Source of the DNA: Azospirillum sp. SYSU D00513
Lineage (GTDB): Bacteria > Pseudomonadota > Alphaproteobacteria > Azospirillales > Azospirillaceae
NCBI RefSeq assembly: GCF_017356015.1
Contig: NZ_JAFIQV010000028.1
Span: 43,496 to 107,495 of the forward strand
Length of the DNA stretch: 64,000 nucleotides
Direction of reading: 5' to 3'
Position numbers and translations under genes: made by a program
Part shown: in pieces, positions 16,312 through 26,795 of the stretch
Numbering within the stretch: position 1 is the first letter of the stretch
How the letters are laid out: every line of letters begins with the position of its first letter
Notes under the pieces: model-generated
Seen by the model: the letters and a program-made list of their open reading frames with translations, nothing else
The model's database searches: none
Told to the model about the DNA's origin: nothing

Positions 16312-17085
16312 TCAACCCTTCGTGCCGTGGGTGACGTTCGGCGTGCCGCCGAGGTCGCGGACCAGCCCGGCCAGCTCCTCCGTCGCGGCGTCCAGCCGGG
16401 CCTCGTCGGTGCCGCGCAGGACGAGGCTGACGCCGAAAAAGCCGTTCCGGAAATAGGGGTAGCTGCCGATCTCCAGCTCCGGGTAGCGGTCCTGGAGGGC
16501 GCCCAGCCCGGCGGCGATGTTGCCCTCCGCCAGCTCGCAGGCCACCGTGCGGGCGTGCTGCGCCGGGCCGCCCTGCAGCTTCGGCAGCAGCCCGTCCAGC
16601 ATCGCGCGCATGATCTGCGGCACGCCGGCCATCACGAAGACGTTGCCGATCCGGAAGCCCGGCGCCTGGCTGATGGGGTTGTCGATGAGGGTGGCGCCCG
16701 CCGGCACATGGGCCATGCGCAGCCGCGCCTCGTTGAGCTGGCCGGGGGCGTAGTGCCGCTCCAGCCGGGCGACCGCCTCGGCGTTCAGCTCCAGCGCGAC
16801 GCCGAAGGCCTTGGCGACGCAGGCCGAGGTGATGTCGTCGTGGGTCGGCCCGATGCCGCCGGTGGTGAAGACGTAATCGTAGCGGGCGCGCAGGGCGTTC
16901 ACCGCCGCGACGATCTCCTCCTCCAGGTCCGGGACGACGCGCGCCTCGCGCACCAGCACCCCGATCCCCATCAGCGTTTCCGCGATGTGCGCCAGGTTCA
17001 CGTCCTTGGTGCGGCCGGACAGGATCTCGTTGCCGACGATCAGGACGGCGGCGGTCGGGTTGGCGGCGGCGGGGGCGGCGGTCAT
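16312..17085 (-). CDS. CinA-like molybdopterin-binding-fold protein
   Basis: A 257-residue protein with an N-terminal MoaB/MogA (molybdopterin-binding) fold, recognised by IVGNEILSGRTKDVN and FTTGGIGPTHDDITSACVA, as in the COG1058 half of CinA. The C-terminal nicotinamide-nucleotide amidase domain of full CinA is absent. Homologues include ADP-ribose pyrophosphatase-type enzymes in NAD salvage; the exact reaction here is uncertain. It is divergent from the methionine aminopeptidase gene, an arrangement frequently seen in alphaproteobacteria. Confidence 0.88.
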   Translation of the reverse strand: MTAAPAAANPTAAVLIVGNEILSGRTKDVNLAHIAETLMGIGVLVREARVVPDLEEEIVAAVNALRARYDYVFTTGGIGPTHDDITSACVAKAFGVALELNAEAVARLERHYAPGQLNEARLRMAHVPAGATLIDNPISQAPGFRIGNVFVMAGVPQIMRAMLDGLLPKLQGGPAQHARTVACELAEGNIAAGLGALQDRYPELEIGSYPYFRNGFFGVSLVLRGTDEARLDAATEELAGLVRDLGGTPNVTHGTKG

Positions 17086-17314
17086 GCGGGCTTGATCCCT
17101 TGTCGTGGTTGGCCGGGGGACGGCGGGACGGGCGGCAGCATAGATGAGCGCGCATCCCCTGTCGCTTCAAGGGCCAGCCTTCAGGGCCGGCCTTCACCGG
17201 GCGCTCCCGCGGGCATGCTTTGCCTTGTGCGGCAGCCGTTTTGCGCCTATGTGCTGGCACGCACCGCGCGACGGCATCACACGACGACACCACAGGACGA
17301 CAGGGCTGACTTTC

Positions 17315-18136
17315 GTGGACAACGACGACCTCGATTCCCACCGCATCCGGCTGTATGGGCCGGACGACTTCGAGGGCATGCGCCGGGCCGGGCGGCTGGC
17401 CGCCGCGACGCTCGATTTCATCGCCCCCTACGTCCAGCCCGGCATCACCACCGGCGAGCTGGACCGGCTGTGCGAGCAGTTCATGCGCGACCACCGGGGC
17501 ATTCCGGCGTCGCTCGGCTACCGCGGCTACCCGAAGGCGAGCTGCATCTCGGTCAACCATGTGGTCTGCCACGGCATCCCGGGCGAAAAGCGCCTGATGA
17601 ACGGCGACATTCTGAACATCGACGTCACTCCGATCCTTGACGGCTATTACGGCGACGCCAGCCGCATGTATCTGGCCGGTGACGTCGGCGTGAAGGCGCG
17701 CAAGCTCGTCGAGGTGACCTACGAGGCGCTGATGGTGGGCGTCAACATGGTCAAGCCGGGCGTCACCTTGGGCGACATCGGCCATGCCATCCAGACCTAC
17801 GCCGAGTCGCACCGCTTCTCGGTGGTGCGCGACTTCTGCGGGCACGGGGTCGGGCGCGCCTTCCACGAGCCGCCGTCCGTCCTGCATTTCGGCGTGCCGG
17901 GCACGGGTGCCGTGCTGAAGGAGGGCATGATCTTCACCATCGAGCCGATGATCAACACCGGCCGCTACGACGTGAAGATCCTCAGCGACGGCTGGACCGC
18001 CGTGACCAAGGACAAGTCGCTGTCCGCCCAGTTCGAGCATTCGGTCGGCGTGACCAAGGACGGGGTGGAGATCTTCACCCTCTCCCCCGCCGGCCACACC
18101 GTGCCGCCTTACCCCGCCGAGGCCGCCTCGGCCTGA
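17315..18136 (+). CDS. map: Type I methionine aminopeptidase
   Basis: Removes the initiator methionine from new proteins. The five metal ligands are visible: the two aspartates of NIDVTPILDGYYGDASRM, the histidine in CGHGVGRAFHEP, and glutamates in FTIEPM and AQFEHSVGVT. A start at the GTG at 17315 gives 273 residues, near the usual 255-275. The open frame continues upstream to 17144, but that part has no family similarity. The CinA-like gene is divergent and radC follows on the same strand after about 90 bases. Confidence 0.93.
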   Translation: MDNDDLDSHRIRLYGPDDFEGMRRAGRLAAATLDFIAPYVQPGITTGELDRLCEQFMRDHRGIPASLGYRGYPKASCISVNHVVCHGIPGEKRLMNGDILNIDVTPILDGYYGDASRMYLAGDVGVKARKLVEVTYEALMVGVNMVKPGVTLGDIGHAIQTYAESHRFSVVRDFCGHGVGRAFHEPPSVLHFGVPGTGAVLKEGMIFTIEPMINTGRYDVKILSDGWTAVTKDKSLSAQFEHSVGVTKDGVEIFTLSPAGHTVPPYPAEAASA

Positions 18137-18224
18137 CCGCCTGACGCCATCCGCATGCATTTGCGTGCGGACATGCGCGCGGAAGAGGTATAGTCCTGCG
18201 CACACGAACGCAGGACCAGAGCGC

Positions 18225-18995
18225 ATGGCAGGACGCGGCCGCAGCACCGGGGACGGGACGGCGACGGAGGAGGGGGCGGACTCCCCGGTGGAACCGTCCG
18301 CCCAGCCCGCCCCCCATCATGCCAACCACCGCGCCCGGCTGCGCCGCCGTTTCCTGGAGGCCGGCCCGGACTCGCTTCAGGATTACGAGCTGCTGGAGAT
18401 GCTGCTGTTCCAGGCGAGCCCGCGCCGGGACGTGAAGCCGCTCGCCAAGGCGCTGCTCGCCGCCTTCGGCGACCTGTGGGAGGTGATCAACGCGCCGCCG
18501 GAGCGGCTGCGCGGCTTCAAGGTGGACGGGGTGTCGCTCGCCAGCGACGCCGCCGTCGCCTCTTTGCGGGTCGTCGGGGCGGCGGCCATCCGCGCCACCC
18601 GCCGCCGGGTGATCGACCGGCCGGTGCTGGGCTCCTGGCAGGCGCTGATCGACTATTGCTCGGCCGCCATGGCGCACGAGCCGGTCGAGCAGTTCCGGCT
18701 GCTGTTCCTCGACCGCCGCAATAGGCTGATCGCCGACGAGGTGCAGCAGCGCGGCACCGTGGACCACACCCCCGTCTACCCGCGCGAGGTGGTCAAGCGC
18801 GCCCTGGACCTGTCGGCCACCGCCCTGATCCTGGTCCACAATCACCCCTCCGGCGACCCCAGCCCGAGCCGCGCCGACATCGAGATGACCAAGGCGGTCG
18901 TCCGCGCCGCCGAGGCCATGGGCATCGCCGTCCACGACCACCTGATCATCGGCCGCGGCGCGCACCGCAGCTTCAAGGAGATGGGGCTGTTGTAG
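18225..18995 (+). CDS. radC: RadC family JAB-domain protein
   Basis: A 256-residue protein with a helix-hairpin-helix-like N-terminal part (about residues 30-105) and a C-terminal JAMM/MPN+ domain with the metal motif HNHPSGDPSPSRAD. RadC was named for DNA repair but its actual role is unresolved; JAMM domains are usually metal peptidases. The ATG at 18225 has an AGGA site and excludes a basic upstream extension. The first 30 residues are low complexity and vary in the family. Downstream of the stop a G/C-rich hairpin (19052-19073) may end transcription. Confidence 0.93.
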   Translation: MAGRGRSTGDGTATEEGADSPVEPSAQPAPHHANHRARLRRRFLEAGPDSLQDYELLEMLLFQASPRRDVKPLAKALLAAFGDLWEVINAPPERLRGFKVDGVSLASDAAVASLRVVGAAAIRATRRRVIDRPVLGSWQALIDYCSAAMAHEPVEQFRLLFLDRRNRLIADEVQQRGTVDHTPVYPREVVKRALDLSATALILVHNHPSGDPSPSRADIEMTKAVVRAAEAMGIAVHDHLIIGRGAHRSFKEMGLL

Positions 18996-19051
18996 CGCAC
19001 GCTCCGAGCGCGCCGTCTCCGCCAGCCTCTTTCTTCATCGACCGTGTCTCG

Positions 19052-19073
19052 CCCGCCGGCCTATCCCGGCGGG
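19052..19073 (+). terminator. Hairpin after radC, possible terminator
   Basis: CCCGCCGG and CCGGCGGG form a perfect eight-base stem with a six-base loop. No T-run follows, so it would be a weak intrinsic terminator at best. Confidence 0.3.
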
Positions 19074-19092
19074 AGCTATCCTGCTGCCCGGC

Positions 19093-19139
19093 CATGATGC
19101 TTGCATCATGAAAGTCTCTCTGCTAGAGACGCTTTCATG
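19093..19139. promoter_or_regulatory. Two overlapping dyads upstream of HxlR, probable operator
   Basis: A perfect dyad CATGATGC-TT-GCATCATG (19093-19110) shares its CATG with a longer one, CATGAAAG...CTTTCATG (19107-19139), with inner arms TCTCT/AGAGA. They lie 70-115 bases ahead of the HxlR start. HxlR-family dimers bind such dyads, so autoregulation is the likely role. Confidence 0.6.
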
Positions 19140-19207
19140 ATGATAGTGACGGTGTGGGGCCGGAGGTGTGCGGCCCGCCCGGTCCATCCATTCAGCGGGT
19201 GCGCCGC

Positions 19208-19786
19208 ATGCAGCGAAAGAGTTTCGACGGGATGGCCTGCCCGGTCGCCCGCAGCCTGGAGCGGGTCGGGGAGTGGTGGAGCATCCTGATCCTGCGGGAC
19301 GCCCTCCAGGGGCTGACGCGGTTTGACGAGTTCGAGAAGAGCCTGGGAATCGCGCCGAACATGCTGAGCCGCCGGCTGTCGGCCCTGGTGGAGAACGGGC
19401 TGCTGGAGCGCCGGCAGTACAGCGCGAAGCCGCCGCGCTTCGAGTATGTGCCGAGCGCCGCCGGGCGGGACTTCCTGCCGGTCGTGGCGGCGCTGCTCGC
19501 CTGGGGCAACCGGCATTGCGCGCCGGAGGGGGCGTCGATCCTGCTGCTCGACGCGGAGACCGGGCGGCCGCTCGATCCGGTCGTGGTGGACCGCCACAGC
19601 CTGAAGCCGGTGGAGGCCGGCACCGTGCGGCTCGGCACCGGCCCGGCGGCGACACCGGCCCTGCGGGACGGCATCGCCCGCCGGCCCATGGCCCGCCCCC
19701 GCGCGGCGGGGGATGATTTCAAGGATTCAACCGAAACAACGGACCAAGGCCCGGCGGACCGGGCGGGGAGCGGACGGGATGAGTGA
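19208..19786 (+). CDS. HxlR-family transcriptional regulator
   Basis: A 192-residue regulator with the HxlR winged helix at about residues 5-100: CPVARSLERVGEWWSILILR contains the family's conserved cysteine and the signature helix, followed by the recognition region FEKSLGIAPNMLSRRLSALV. Many HxlR proteins sense electrophiles through that cysteine. The C-terminal 90 residues, with a zinc-ribbon-like strand (DPVVVDRHSLKPVEA) and a low-complexity end, are family-typical but less conserved. Its last codons overlap the start of the fabF gene by eight bases, so the regulator and the synthase are translated together. Confidence 0.87.
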   Translation: MQRKSFDGMACPVARSLERVGEWWSILILRDALQGLTRFDEFEKSLGIAPNMLSRRLSALVENGLLERRQYSAKPPRFEYVPSAAGRDFLPVVAALLAWGNRHCAPEGASILLLDAETGRPLDPVVVDRHSLKPVEAGTVRLGTGPAATPALRDGIARRPMARPRAAGDDFKDSTETTDQGPADRAGSGRDE

Positions 19787-21074
19787 CGCGCGCAACGGGG
19801 TGACGGGCTTGCGCCGGGTGGTGGTGACCGGCCTGGGGTTGGTCAGCCCGCTGGGGCTCGGGGTGGAGCGGTCCTGGAGCCGCCTTGTCGCCGGCGAGTC
19901 GGGCATCCGCCGCATCGAGGGCATGGAGACCGGGGACCTGCCCTGCCGGGTCGCGGCACAGGTGCCCGACGGGCCGGCGGCCGACGGCGGCTTCGACGCC
20001 GGGGACTGGGTGCCGGCCAAGGAGCGCAAGAAGATGGGCCGCTTCATCGCGCTGGCGATGGCGGCGGCCCATGAGGCCCTGGACGACGCCGGCTGGCATC
20101 CGGAGTCGGAGAAGGACCAGACCCGCACCGGCGTGATGATCGGCTCGGGCATCGGCGGGCTGGCGGAGATCGCCGAGGGGGCGGTGGAACTGCACGAGCG
20201 CGGACCGCGCCGCATCTCCCCCTTCTTCATCCCGGCGAACCTGATCAACCTGGCCTCCGGCCACGTGTCGATCCGCCACGGGCTGAAGGGCCCGAACCAC
20301 GGCATCGTCACCGCCTGTTCGACGGGCGCGCACGCCATCGGCGAGGCCGCGCGCAGCATCGCCCTGGGCGACGCCGAGGTCATGGTGGCCGGCGGCACGG
20401 AGGCGGCGATCTGCCGGCTGAGCCTCGCCGGCTTCGCGGCGAGCCGCGCGCTCTCCACCGGCTTCAACGAGGATCCGGCCGGCGCGTCGCGCCCCTGGGA
20501 CCGGCGGCGCGACGGCTTCGTCATGGGCGAGGGGGCCGGCATCCTCGTTCTGGAGGAGCGGGAACACGCCCTGCGGCGCGGTGCGCGCATCCATGCGGAG
20601 CTGCTGGGCTACGGCGCCTCGGGCGACGCCTACCACATCACGGCCCCGACCGAGGACGGGGAGGGGGCCTTCCGGGCGATGCGCGCTGCGCTGGACAAGG
20701 CCGGGCTGGAACCGGACGCGCTGGACTATGTGAACGCCCACGCCACCTCGACCCCGGCCGGCGACCCGGTGGAGATCGCGGCGGTGCGCCGGCTGTTCGG
20801 CGGGCGGAACCCGACGGATCTTTCCATGTCCTCGACCAAGTCGGCGGTCGGGCATCTGCTGGGTGCCGCGGGAAGCGCCGAGGCGATCTTCTCGATCCTG
20901 GCGCTCCGCGACCAGCTGGCGCCGCCGACCCTGAACCTGGAGGAGCCGTCCGAGGATTGCGCCGGCATCGACCTCGTCCCCTTGCTGGCGAGGCCGCGCC
21001 GGATCCGCAACGTGCTGTCCAATTCCTTCGGCTTCGGCGGGACCAACGCCGCGCTGGTCTTCGGCCCGGCCTGA
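19779..21074 (+). CDS. fabF: Beta-ketoacyl-ACP synthase II (FabF-type)
   Basis: A 431-residue condensing enzyme that elongates acyl-ACP with malonyl-ACP in fatty acid synthesis. The active site is C180 in GIVTACSTGAHAIG, with the two catalytic histidines in NAHATSTPAGD and KSAVGHLLGAAGS. Length fits the family. It is not in a fab gene cluster but coupled to an HxlR regulator, so it may be an extra, conditionally expressed KAS II rather than the main one. The start at 19779 has a GGGGAG site. Confidence 0.88.
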   Translation: MSDARNGVTGLRRVVVTGLGLVSPLGLGVERSWSRLVAGESGIRRIEGMETGDLPCRVAAQVPDGPAADGGFDAGDWVPAKERKKMGRFIALAMAAAHEALDDAGWHPESEKDQTRTGVMIGSGIGGLAEIAEGAVELHERGPRRISPFFIPANLINLASGHVSIRHGLKGPNHGIVTACSTGAHAIGEAARSIALGDAEVMVAGGTEAAICRLSLAGFAASRALSTGFNEDPAGASRPWDRRRDGFVMGEGAGILVLEEREHALRRGARIHAELLGYGASGDAYHITAPTEDGEGAFRAMRAALDKAGLEPDALDYVNAHATSTPAGDPVEIAAVRRLFGGRNPTDLSMSSTKSAVGHLLGAAGSAEAIFSILALRDQLAPPTLNLEEPSEDCAGIDLVPLLARPRRIRNVLSNSFGFGGTNAALVFGPA

Positions 21075-21098
21075 CGGGGCCGCTTTACGCCGCTCCGC

Positions 21099-24000
21099 TC
21101 ATGCCACGGAGGCGGCGGGTTCCAGTTCCGGTTCCGGGAGGGGCGGGTTGCAGGCGGAGAGGAAGGCCCGGAAGTCCTCCAGCGGCATCGGGCGGCCCAG
21201 CAGATAGCCCTGGATCTGCTCGCAGCCGAGCCCGGCCAAGCGCTCGAACTGCTCCTCCGTCTCCACCCCCTCGGCGAGCGTGCGCATGCGCAGCGAACGG
21301 GCCATGCTGATGATCGCCTCGGGGATGGCGTCGCCGTCCTCCTCGCCGCTGGACAGGCCCTGCACGAAGGAGCGGTCGATCTTCAGCTTGTCCACGCGGA
21401 AGCGCTTCAGGTAGCTGAGGCTGGAATAGCCCGTGCCGAAATCGTCGATGGCGAGCATCACCCCCATCTCGCGCAGCCGGGCGAGGGTGCGGGCGACGAG
21501 TTCGGAATCGTCCATCAGGACGCTTTCCGTCACCTCCAGCTCCAGGCAGCCCGCCGGCAGGTCGTAGGCGGTCAGCCAGGAGGCGACCCGCTCGGCCAGC
21601 CCCTCGCGGCGCAGCTGCACCGAGGAGAGGTTGACCGCCATCACCAGCGGGCCGTGCTTGCGGAACTCCGCCATGCGGCGGCAGGCCTCTCCCAGCACCC
21701 AGTCGCCGAGCGGAATGATCAGGCCGGTGTCCTCGGCCACGGGGATGAACTGGCCCGGCGGGATCAGCCGCCCGTCCGGCTGGCGCCAGCGGACCAGCGC
21801 CTCCACCCCGACGAGCTGCCGGCCGTCGGTCGAGAATTGCGGCTGGTAGTGAAGCTCCATCTCGCGGTTGGCGATGGCGCGGCGCAGGTTGCTCTCCACC
21901 CACATCCGGTCCGAGGCGCGCCGGTTCATCTCGGGCGTGAAGAACTGGTAATTGGCGCGGCCCGCCTCCTTGGCCGCGTACATCGCGATGTCCGCGTTCT
22001 TCAGCAGCGTGTCGATGGCGGTCCCGTCCTCGGGGTAGACCGCGATGCCGATGGAGGGCGAGATCTGCAGGTCGTGCCCGGCGATGGCGAAGGGGTGGGC
22101 CAGCGCCCGCAGGATCTTGCGCGCCACCGTTCCCGCGGCTTCCGCCGTGGCGACGTCGTTGATGAGGATGACGAACTCGTCCCCGCCCTGGCGGCTGACC
22201 GTGTCGCTCGACCGCACCGTCTCCAGCAGCCGCTCGCCCACCTCGCACAGCAGCCGGTCGCCGATCGCGTGGCCGAGGCTGTCGTTGATGGTCTTGAAGC
22301 GGTCCAGGTCGACGAACAGCAGCGCCACCCGCGTGCCGTGCCGCTCGGCGATGGCGAGCGCGCGCTCCAGCCGGTCGCGCAGCAGGAAGCGGTTGGGCAG
22401 GTTCGTCAGGAAGTCGTACTGGGCGAGATGGCGGATGCGCTCCTCCTGGGCGCGCGACTCCGTGATGTCGGAGAAGACCGCGATGAAGTTGACCACCTCG
22501 CCCGCCTCGTTGCGGACGGCCTGGATGCTGAGCCATTCCAGGTAGGTCTCGCCGCTCTTGCGGCGGTTCCAGATCTCGCCCTCCCACTGGCCGCCGCCGT
22601 CGAGCTGGGCCCACATCTCGGCGAAGAAGCCCGCCTCCTCCCGCCCGGAGCCGAGGATGCCCGGATCCTCGCCGATCACCTCCTCGCGGGAATAGCCGGT
22701 GATGCGGCAGAAGGCGTCGTTCACGGCGACGATGCGGTTGCGCTCGTTGGTGACGATGATGCCCTCGGCGGCGTTGTCGAACACCTTCGCCGACAGCCGC
22801 AGCTCCCACTCCGCGCGCTTGCGGGCGGAAATGTCGCGCGCGATGGCGCAGCAATAGACGTCGCCCTCGTAGGCGATGCGGCTCGCCGTCACCTCCAGCT
22901 CCAGCAGACGACCGTCCCTGGTGCGGTAGACCGTCTCGTACTGCTCCCGCGCGGCGTCGCCCTGCGCCGCGAAGTCGGCCAGCAGGTCGGCCTCGCGGCC
23001 GATCAGCTCCTCGGCCGGGGCGCCCAGCGCCTGGGCGCCGAACGTGTTGACGTAGGCGATTCGGAGATCCGCGTCGGCGAGGACGACGATCTCCGACACA
23101 TGGTCCACGAAGAAGTTCGCGAGGTAGAGCTGGCGCGCCCGCTCGCGCAGCATGCGGTCGCTCACCCGCGCGCTGGTCTGGTAGCGCGTCACGATGCGCC
23201 GGATCAGCCGCGTCAGGAACCAGGACAGCGCCACCGACGCGGCGAGCGCCAGCGCCAGGATCGAGCCGGTGGTGACCAGGCGCCCCTGCAGGGCGCGGCC
23301 GGTCTCGGCGCGCCGTATCTGCATGATGCGGTCACGGTCCTCCAGATGGGTGCTGGCGATCAGGATCCAGCCCCAGGCGGCCGGCACGGAGACCTGCGAC
23401 ATGCGCCAGATCCTGGCGCGGGTCTGCGGATGCTCCCACTCGTAGCGCATCATGCCGCCGCCGCGCAGGCTGCGGTCCTGGAACTGGAAGATCAGGTCGC
23501 GGTCCCGCTTCCAGGGCAGCTCGTAGCTGCGCAGCCCCACCGTGTTCTCCGCGGTCGGGGCGACCAGGATCAGCCCGTCGGTGTTCACCACGCCCATGGA
23601 GCCGCCGTTGCCGAAGCGCAGCACCTGGAGGCGGGCCAGCGCCTCCTGCTGGAGCCGGCGCTCGGTCACCACGAGCTGGTCCTCGGCGCCGATGATCCAG
23701 CCGAGCGGCTCGAACAGGCGGCCATAGGCCAGCTTCTCCGAACGGCCGCCGGCCATCAGGTCGCCGCCGCCGCCGGTCATGCTGTAGCCGGCGCCGGTGG
23801 CGGCGTGCACGCTCTGGCGGACGAAGGCGCTGCGGTCGGGGTTGCTCATCCCCTCGATCATGCGGCGCACGACGTAGGTGCCCTCCGCGTCCCGCTCGTC
23901 CAGGCGGGACTTGCCCTCCACGTCGCGGCGCACCGGGAACAGGACGTTGCGCCCCTCCAGATCGTCGATGACGTAGTAGCCGCGCCCTTCGAAGAAGCGC

Positions 24001-24404
24001 AGCGGCCGCAGCGTCGCCTTGATGGCCTCCTTCAGCTCGTCGGGCGACAGACGGCCCTTCTCGCGGTCGTAGATGGAGCGTGCGATGGTGTGCGCCTCGT
24101 CCACCTTGAGGCGGAGCTGCTCCTTCAGCAGCGGCTCCGTCCGGGAGCGCATGAAGGCGAGGTAGGAGCGCGCGTTCTCCACTTCCTGCTGGAGGGTCTG
24201 ATCCTGTTCGTCGAGGTAGGTCTGCTCGGAGCGCTGGACGTCGGCTTCGAAATCCTGCCAGTCCTGCCACATGAAATAGGCGCCGAGCCCAAGCACCAGC
24301 GCCGCCACCAGAGAGAGCGACGCGAGGAACTGCAGCCTGTACAGGCGCGCCTCGTCCGACGAGCGGGACGGTTCACGCAGGGCTTCGACAACCGGATCGG
24401 ACAA
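21099..24404 (-). CDS. Membrane Cache-PAS-GGDEF-EAL protein
   Basis: About 1101 residues. A first transmembrane helix (about 25-45), a periplasmic double Cache-like sensor region (about 50-365), a second helix near 380-400, two PAS domains (about 430-540 and 545-665), a diguanylate cyclase domain with an intact GGDEF motif (about 670-830), and an EAL phosphodiesterase domain (about 845-1085) with VGVEALVRW and DDFGTGYSSLSYL. Both catalytic motifs look intact, so it could make or break cyclic-di-GMP in answer to an extracytoplasmic ligand. A TTG at 24404 has a GGGAG site; an in-frame TTG at 24428 is an alternative. It ends 24 bases from fabF, convergently. Confidence 0.9.
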   Translation of the reverse strand: MSDPVVEALREPSRSSDEARLYRLQFLASLSLVAALVLGLGAYFMWQDWQDFEADVQRSEQTYLDEQDQTLQQEVENARSYLAFMRSRTEPLLKEQLRLKVDEAHTIARSIYDREKGRLSPDELKEAIKATLRPLRFFEGRGYYVIDDLEGRNVLFPVRRDVEGKSRLDERDAEGTYVVRRMIEGMSNPDRSAFVRQSVHAATGAGYSMTGGGGDLMAGGRSEKLAYGRLFEPLGWIIGAEDQLVVTERRLQQEALARLQVLRFGNGGSMGVVNTDGLILVAPTAENTVGLRSYELPWKRDRDLIFQFQDRSLRGGGMMRYEWEHPQTRARIWRMSQVSVPAAWGWILIASTHLEDRDRIMQIRRAETGRALQGRLVTTGSILALALAASVALSWFLTRLIRRIVTRYQTSARVSDRMLRERARQLYLANFFVDHVSEIVVLADADLRIAYVNTFGAQALGAPAEELIGREADLLADFAAQGDAAREQYETVYRTRDGRLLELEVTASRIAYEGDVYCCAIARDISARKRAEWELRLSAKVFDNAAEGIIVTNERNRIVAVNDAFCRITGYSREEVIGEDPGILGSGREEAGFFAEMWAQLDGGGQWEGEIWNRRKSGETYLEWLSIQAVRNEAGEVVNFIAVFSDITESRAQEERIRHLAQYDFLTNLPNRFLLRDRLERALAIAERHGTRVALLFVDLDRFKTINDSLGHAIGDRLLCEVGERLLETVRSSDTVSRQGGDEFVILINDVATAEAAGTVARKILRALAHPFAIAGHDLQISPSIGIAVYPEDGTAIDTLLKNADIAMYAAKEAGRANYQFFTPEMNRRASDRMWVESNLRRAIANREMELHYQPQFSTDGRQLVGVEALVRWRQPDGRLIPPGQFIPVAEDTGLIIPLGDWVLGEACRRMAEFRKHGPLVMAVNLSSVQLRREGLAERVASWLTAYDLPAGCLELEVTESVLMDDSELVARTLARLREMGVMLAIDDFGTGYSSLSYLKRFRVDKLKIDRSFVQGLSSGEEDGDAIPEAIISMARSLRMRTLAEGVETEEQFERLAGLGCEQIQGYLLGRPMPLEDFRAFLSACNPPLPEPELEPAASVA

Positions 24405-24771
24405 AAGGCGCTCCCGGCAGGCGGACAAAGGCGTCCGTCACTCGGCATAGGTGATAGATCATTGCTCAGCGCGCGTTATAAGGCAACTCTCGCGGAGAGA
24501 CATCAGCCGGGGTTGGGCGTCTTCATGGCGGGCTGCCCCGCTGTTGCGGCGCCATTCGCCGGTCCGTCCGCTTTCCCCATGCACCGGAACCGGCCCTTCG
24601 CGCCGCGCCGGAGCGGTCCCTTGCCGGGCGGATCCGCGCGGGTTCCGGTGAGGAGGGAGCGTCGGGCACAAGGGGCTTTGCAGGCCGGTTCGCCGCGTTT
24701 ATGGTCCGCCGCGCGCGCGTGATGCCCCGCCGGACGAGCCCGGCGAACCGTTCCAGCCCGGAGAGAGAACC
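24405..24771. other. Intergenic, no gene seen
   Basis: This 367-base gap between the GGDEF-EAL gene and purB, which are divergent, must hold both promoters. No frame in it has coding character and no repeat of the palindromic family is present. A ribosome site, GGAGAGAGAACC, lies directly before purB. Confidence 0.5.
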
Positions 24772-26067
<1,296 letters not shown>

Positions 26068-26212
26068 GGTCGGCGGCGCGCGGGTGATTGGGAAAGCGGG
26101 GGAAGTCCTTGGAAAAAGGCTTCCCCTGTATTACCCGCTGCCGTTCATGAGCTTTCCGGCCTGGGGTAAGTGGTTTTCCTTCCGACGCTTGTCTGAGGGA
26201 AGAACCATCTCC

Positions 26213-26455
26213 GTCATCCCCGCAGACGCGCATTGGCGCTAACTTTGACGGCTGAGTGACTGAAGCAAGCCTCCGACCGCCCTTCCACCGTCATCCCCGC
26301 GGACGCGGGGATCCAGTGTTTCCAAAGGGTCCGCTATGGGAAGTACTGGATTCCCGCTTTCGCGGGAATGACGCAGAGGGAAGGTGCGGGCTTCGGAAAG
26401 ACGGACCAATGTGCAAAAGTTAGCGCCTTTGCGCGAAAGCGGGGCTCCGGAGGAG
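26213..26455. repeat. Palindromic intergenic repeat cluster, copy 3 plus truncated copy
   Basis: A truncated left arm (CGTCATCCCCGCAGACGCGC, near 26218) is followed by a full unit at 26289-26373, with arms CGTCATCCCCGCGGACGCGG and TTTCGCGGGAATGACG. The next 80 bases match those after copy 1 at 10344-10424 closely, including ATGTGCAAAAGTTA. The duplicated unit is therefore about 165 bases, longer than the hairpin alone. Confidence 0.8.
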
Positions 26456-26585
26456 AGGTGCATCATGACGGCAAGGGGCGCTGGCTGATCTGCGCGACGA
26501 ACTGCGGTCCGTTGCTCGCGGGGACGTTCCGTCGCCGGACTGGCTGAGGGCGGAGCGGCAGCCGCTGCCCGGCGCCGGGAGCGTC

Positions 26586-26780
26586 ATGACGCCGGAAAAC
26601 CGGGAACTGATGCGGCTGATCGATGAGCGGCGTCCGGCAACATTGCCCGAACTCGCCGCGATGGCTGGCCGGGACATGCCGGACCTGTCGCGGTCACTCC
26701 AGGATTTGGCGCGTGCCGGACTGGTCTGCCTGGTCCGCGACGGCAGGACGGTCCGCCCCGTGCCGGGCGACAGAACCTGA
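26586..26780 (+). CDS. Truncated HTH antitoxin-like protein
   Basis: A 64-residue winged-helix domain: MTPENRELMRLIDERRPATL, then ELAAMAGRDMPDLSRSLQDL and a short wing. It resembles the C-terminal HTH of HVO_A0114-type putative antitoxins. The same frame is open upstream to 26472 and reads ELRSVARGDVPSPDWLRAER there, which fits the N-terminal part of such proteins, but no start codon is present before a stop. The repeat cluster lies just upstream, so the 5' end seems to have been lost. It may still be expressed from the ATG at 26586. Confidence 0.5.
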   Translation: MTPENRELMRLIDERRPATLPELAAMAGRDMPDLSRSLQDLARAGLVCLVRDGRTVRPVPGDRT

Positions 26781-26795
26781 TAGCCGCAAGCCCCC

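Noticed and set aside
21654..24722. A 1022-codon open frame on the plus strand opposite the GGDEF-EAL gene
   Set aside because: It is a mirror of the real gene: high G/C at third positions of the minus-strand gene suppresses stops here. It has no domain and no ribosome site, and its residues are a typical antisense mix rich in V, A, R and Q.
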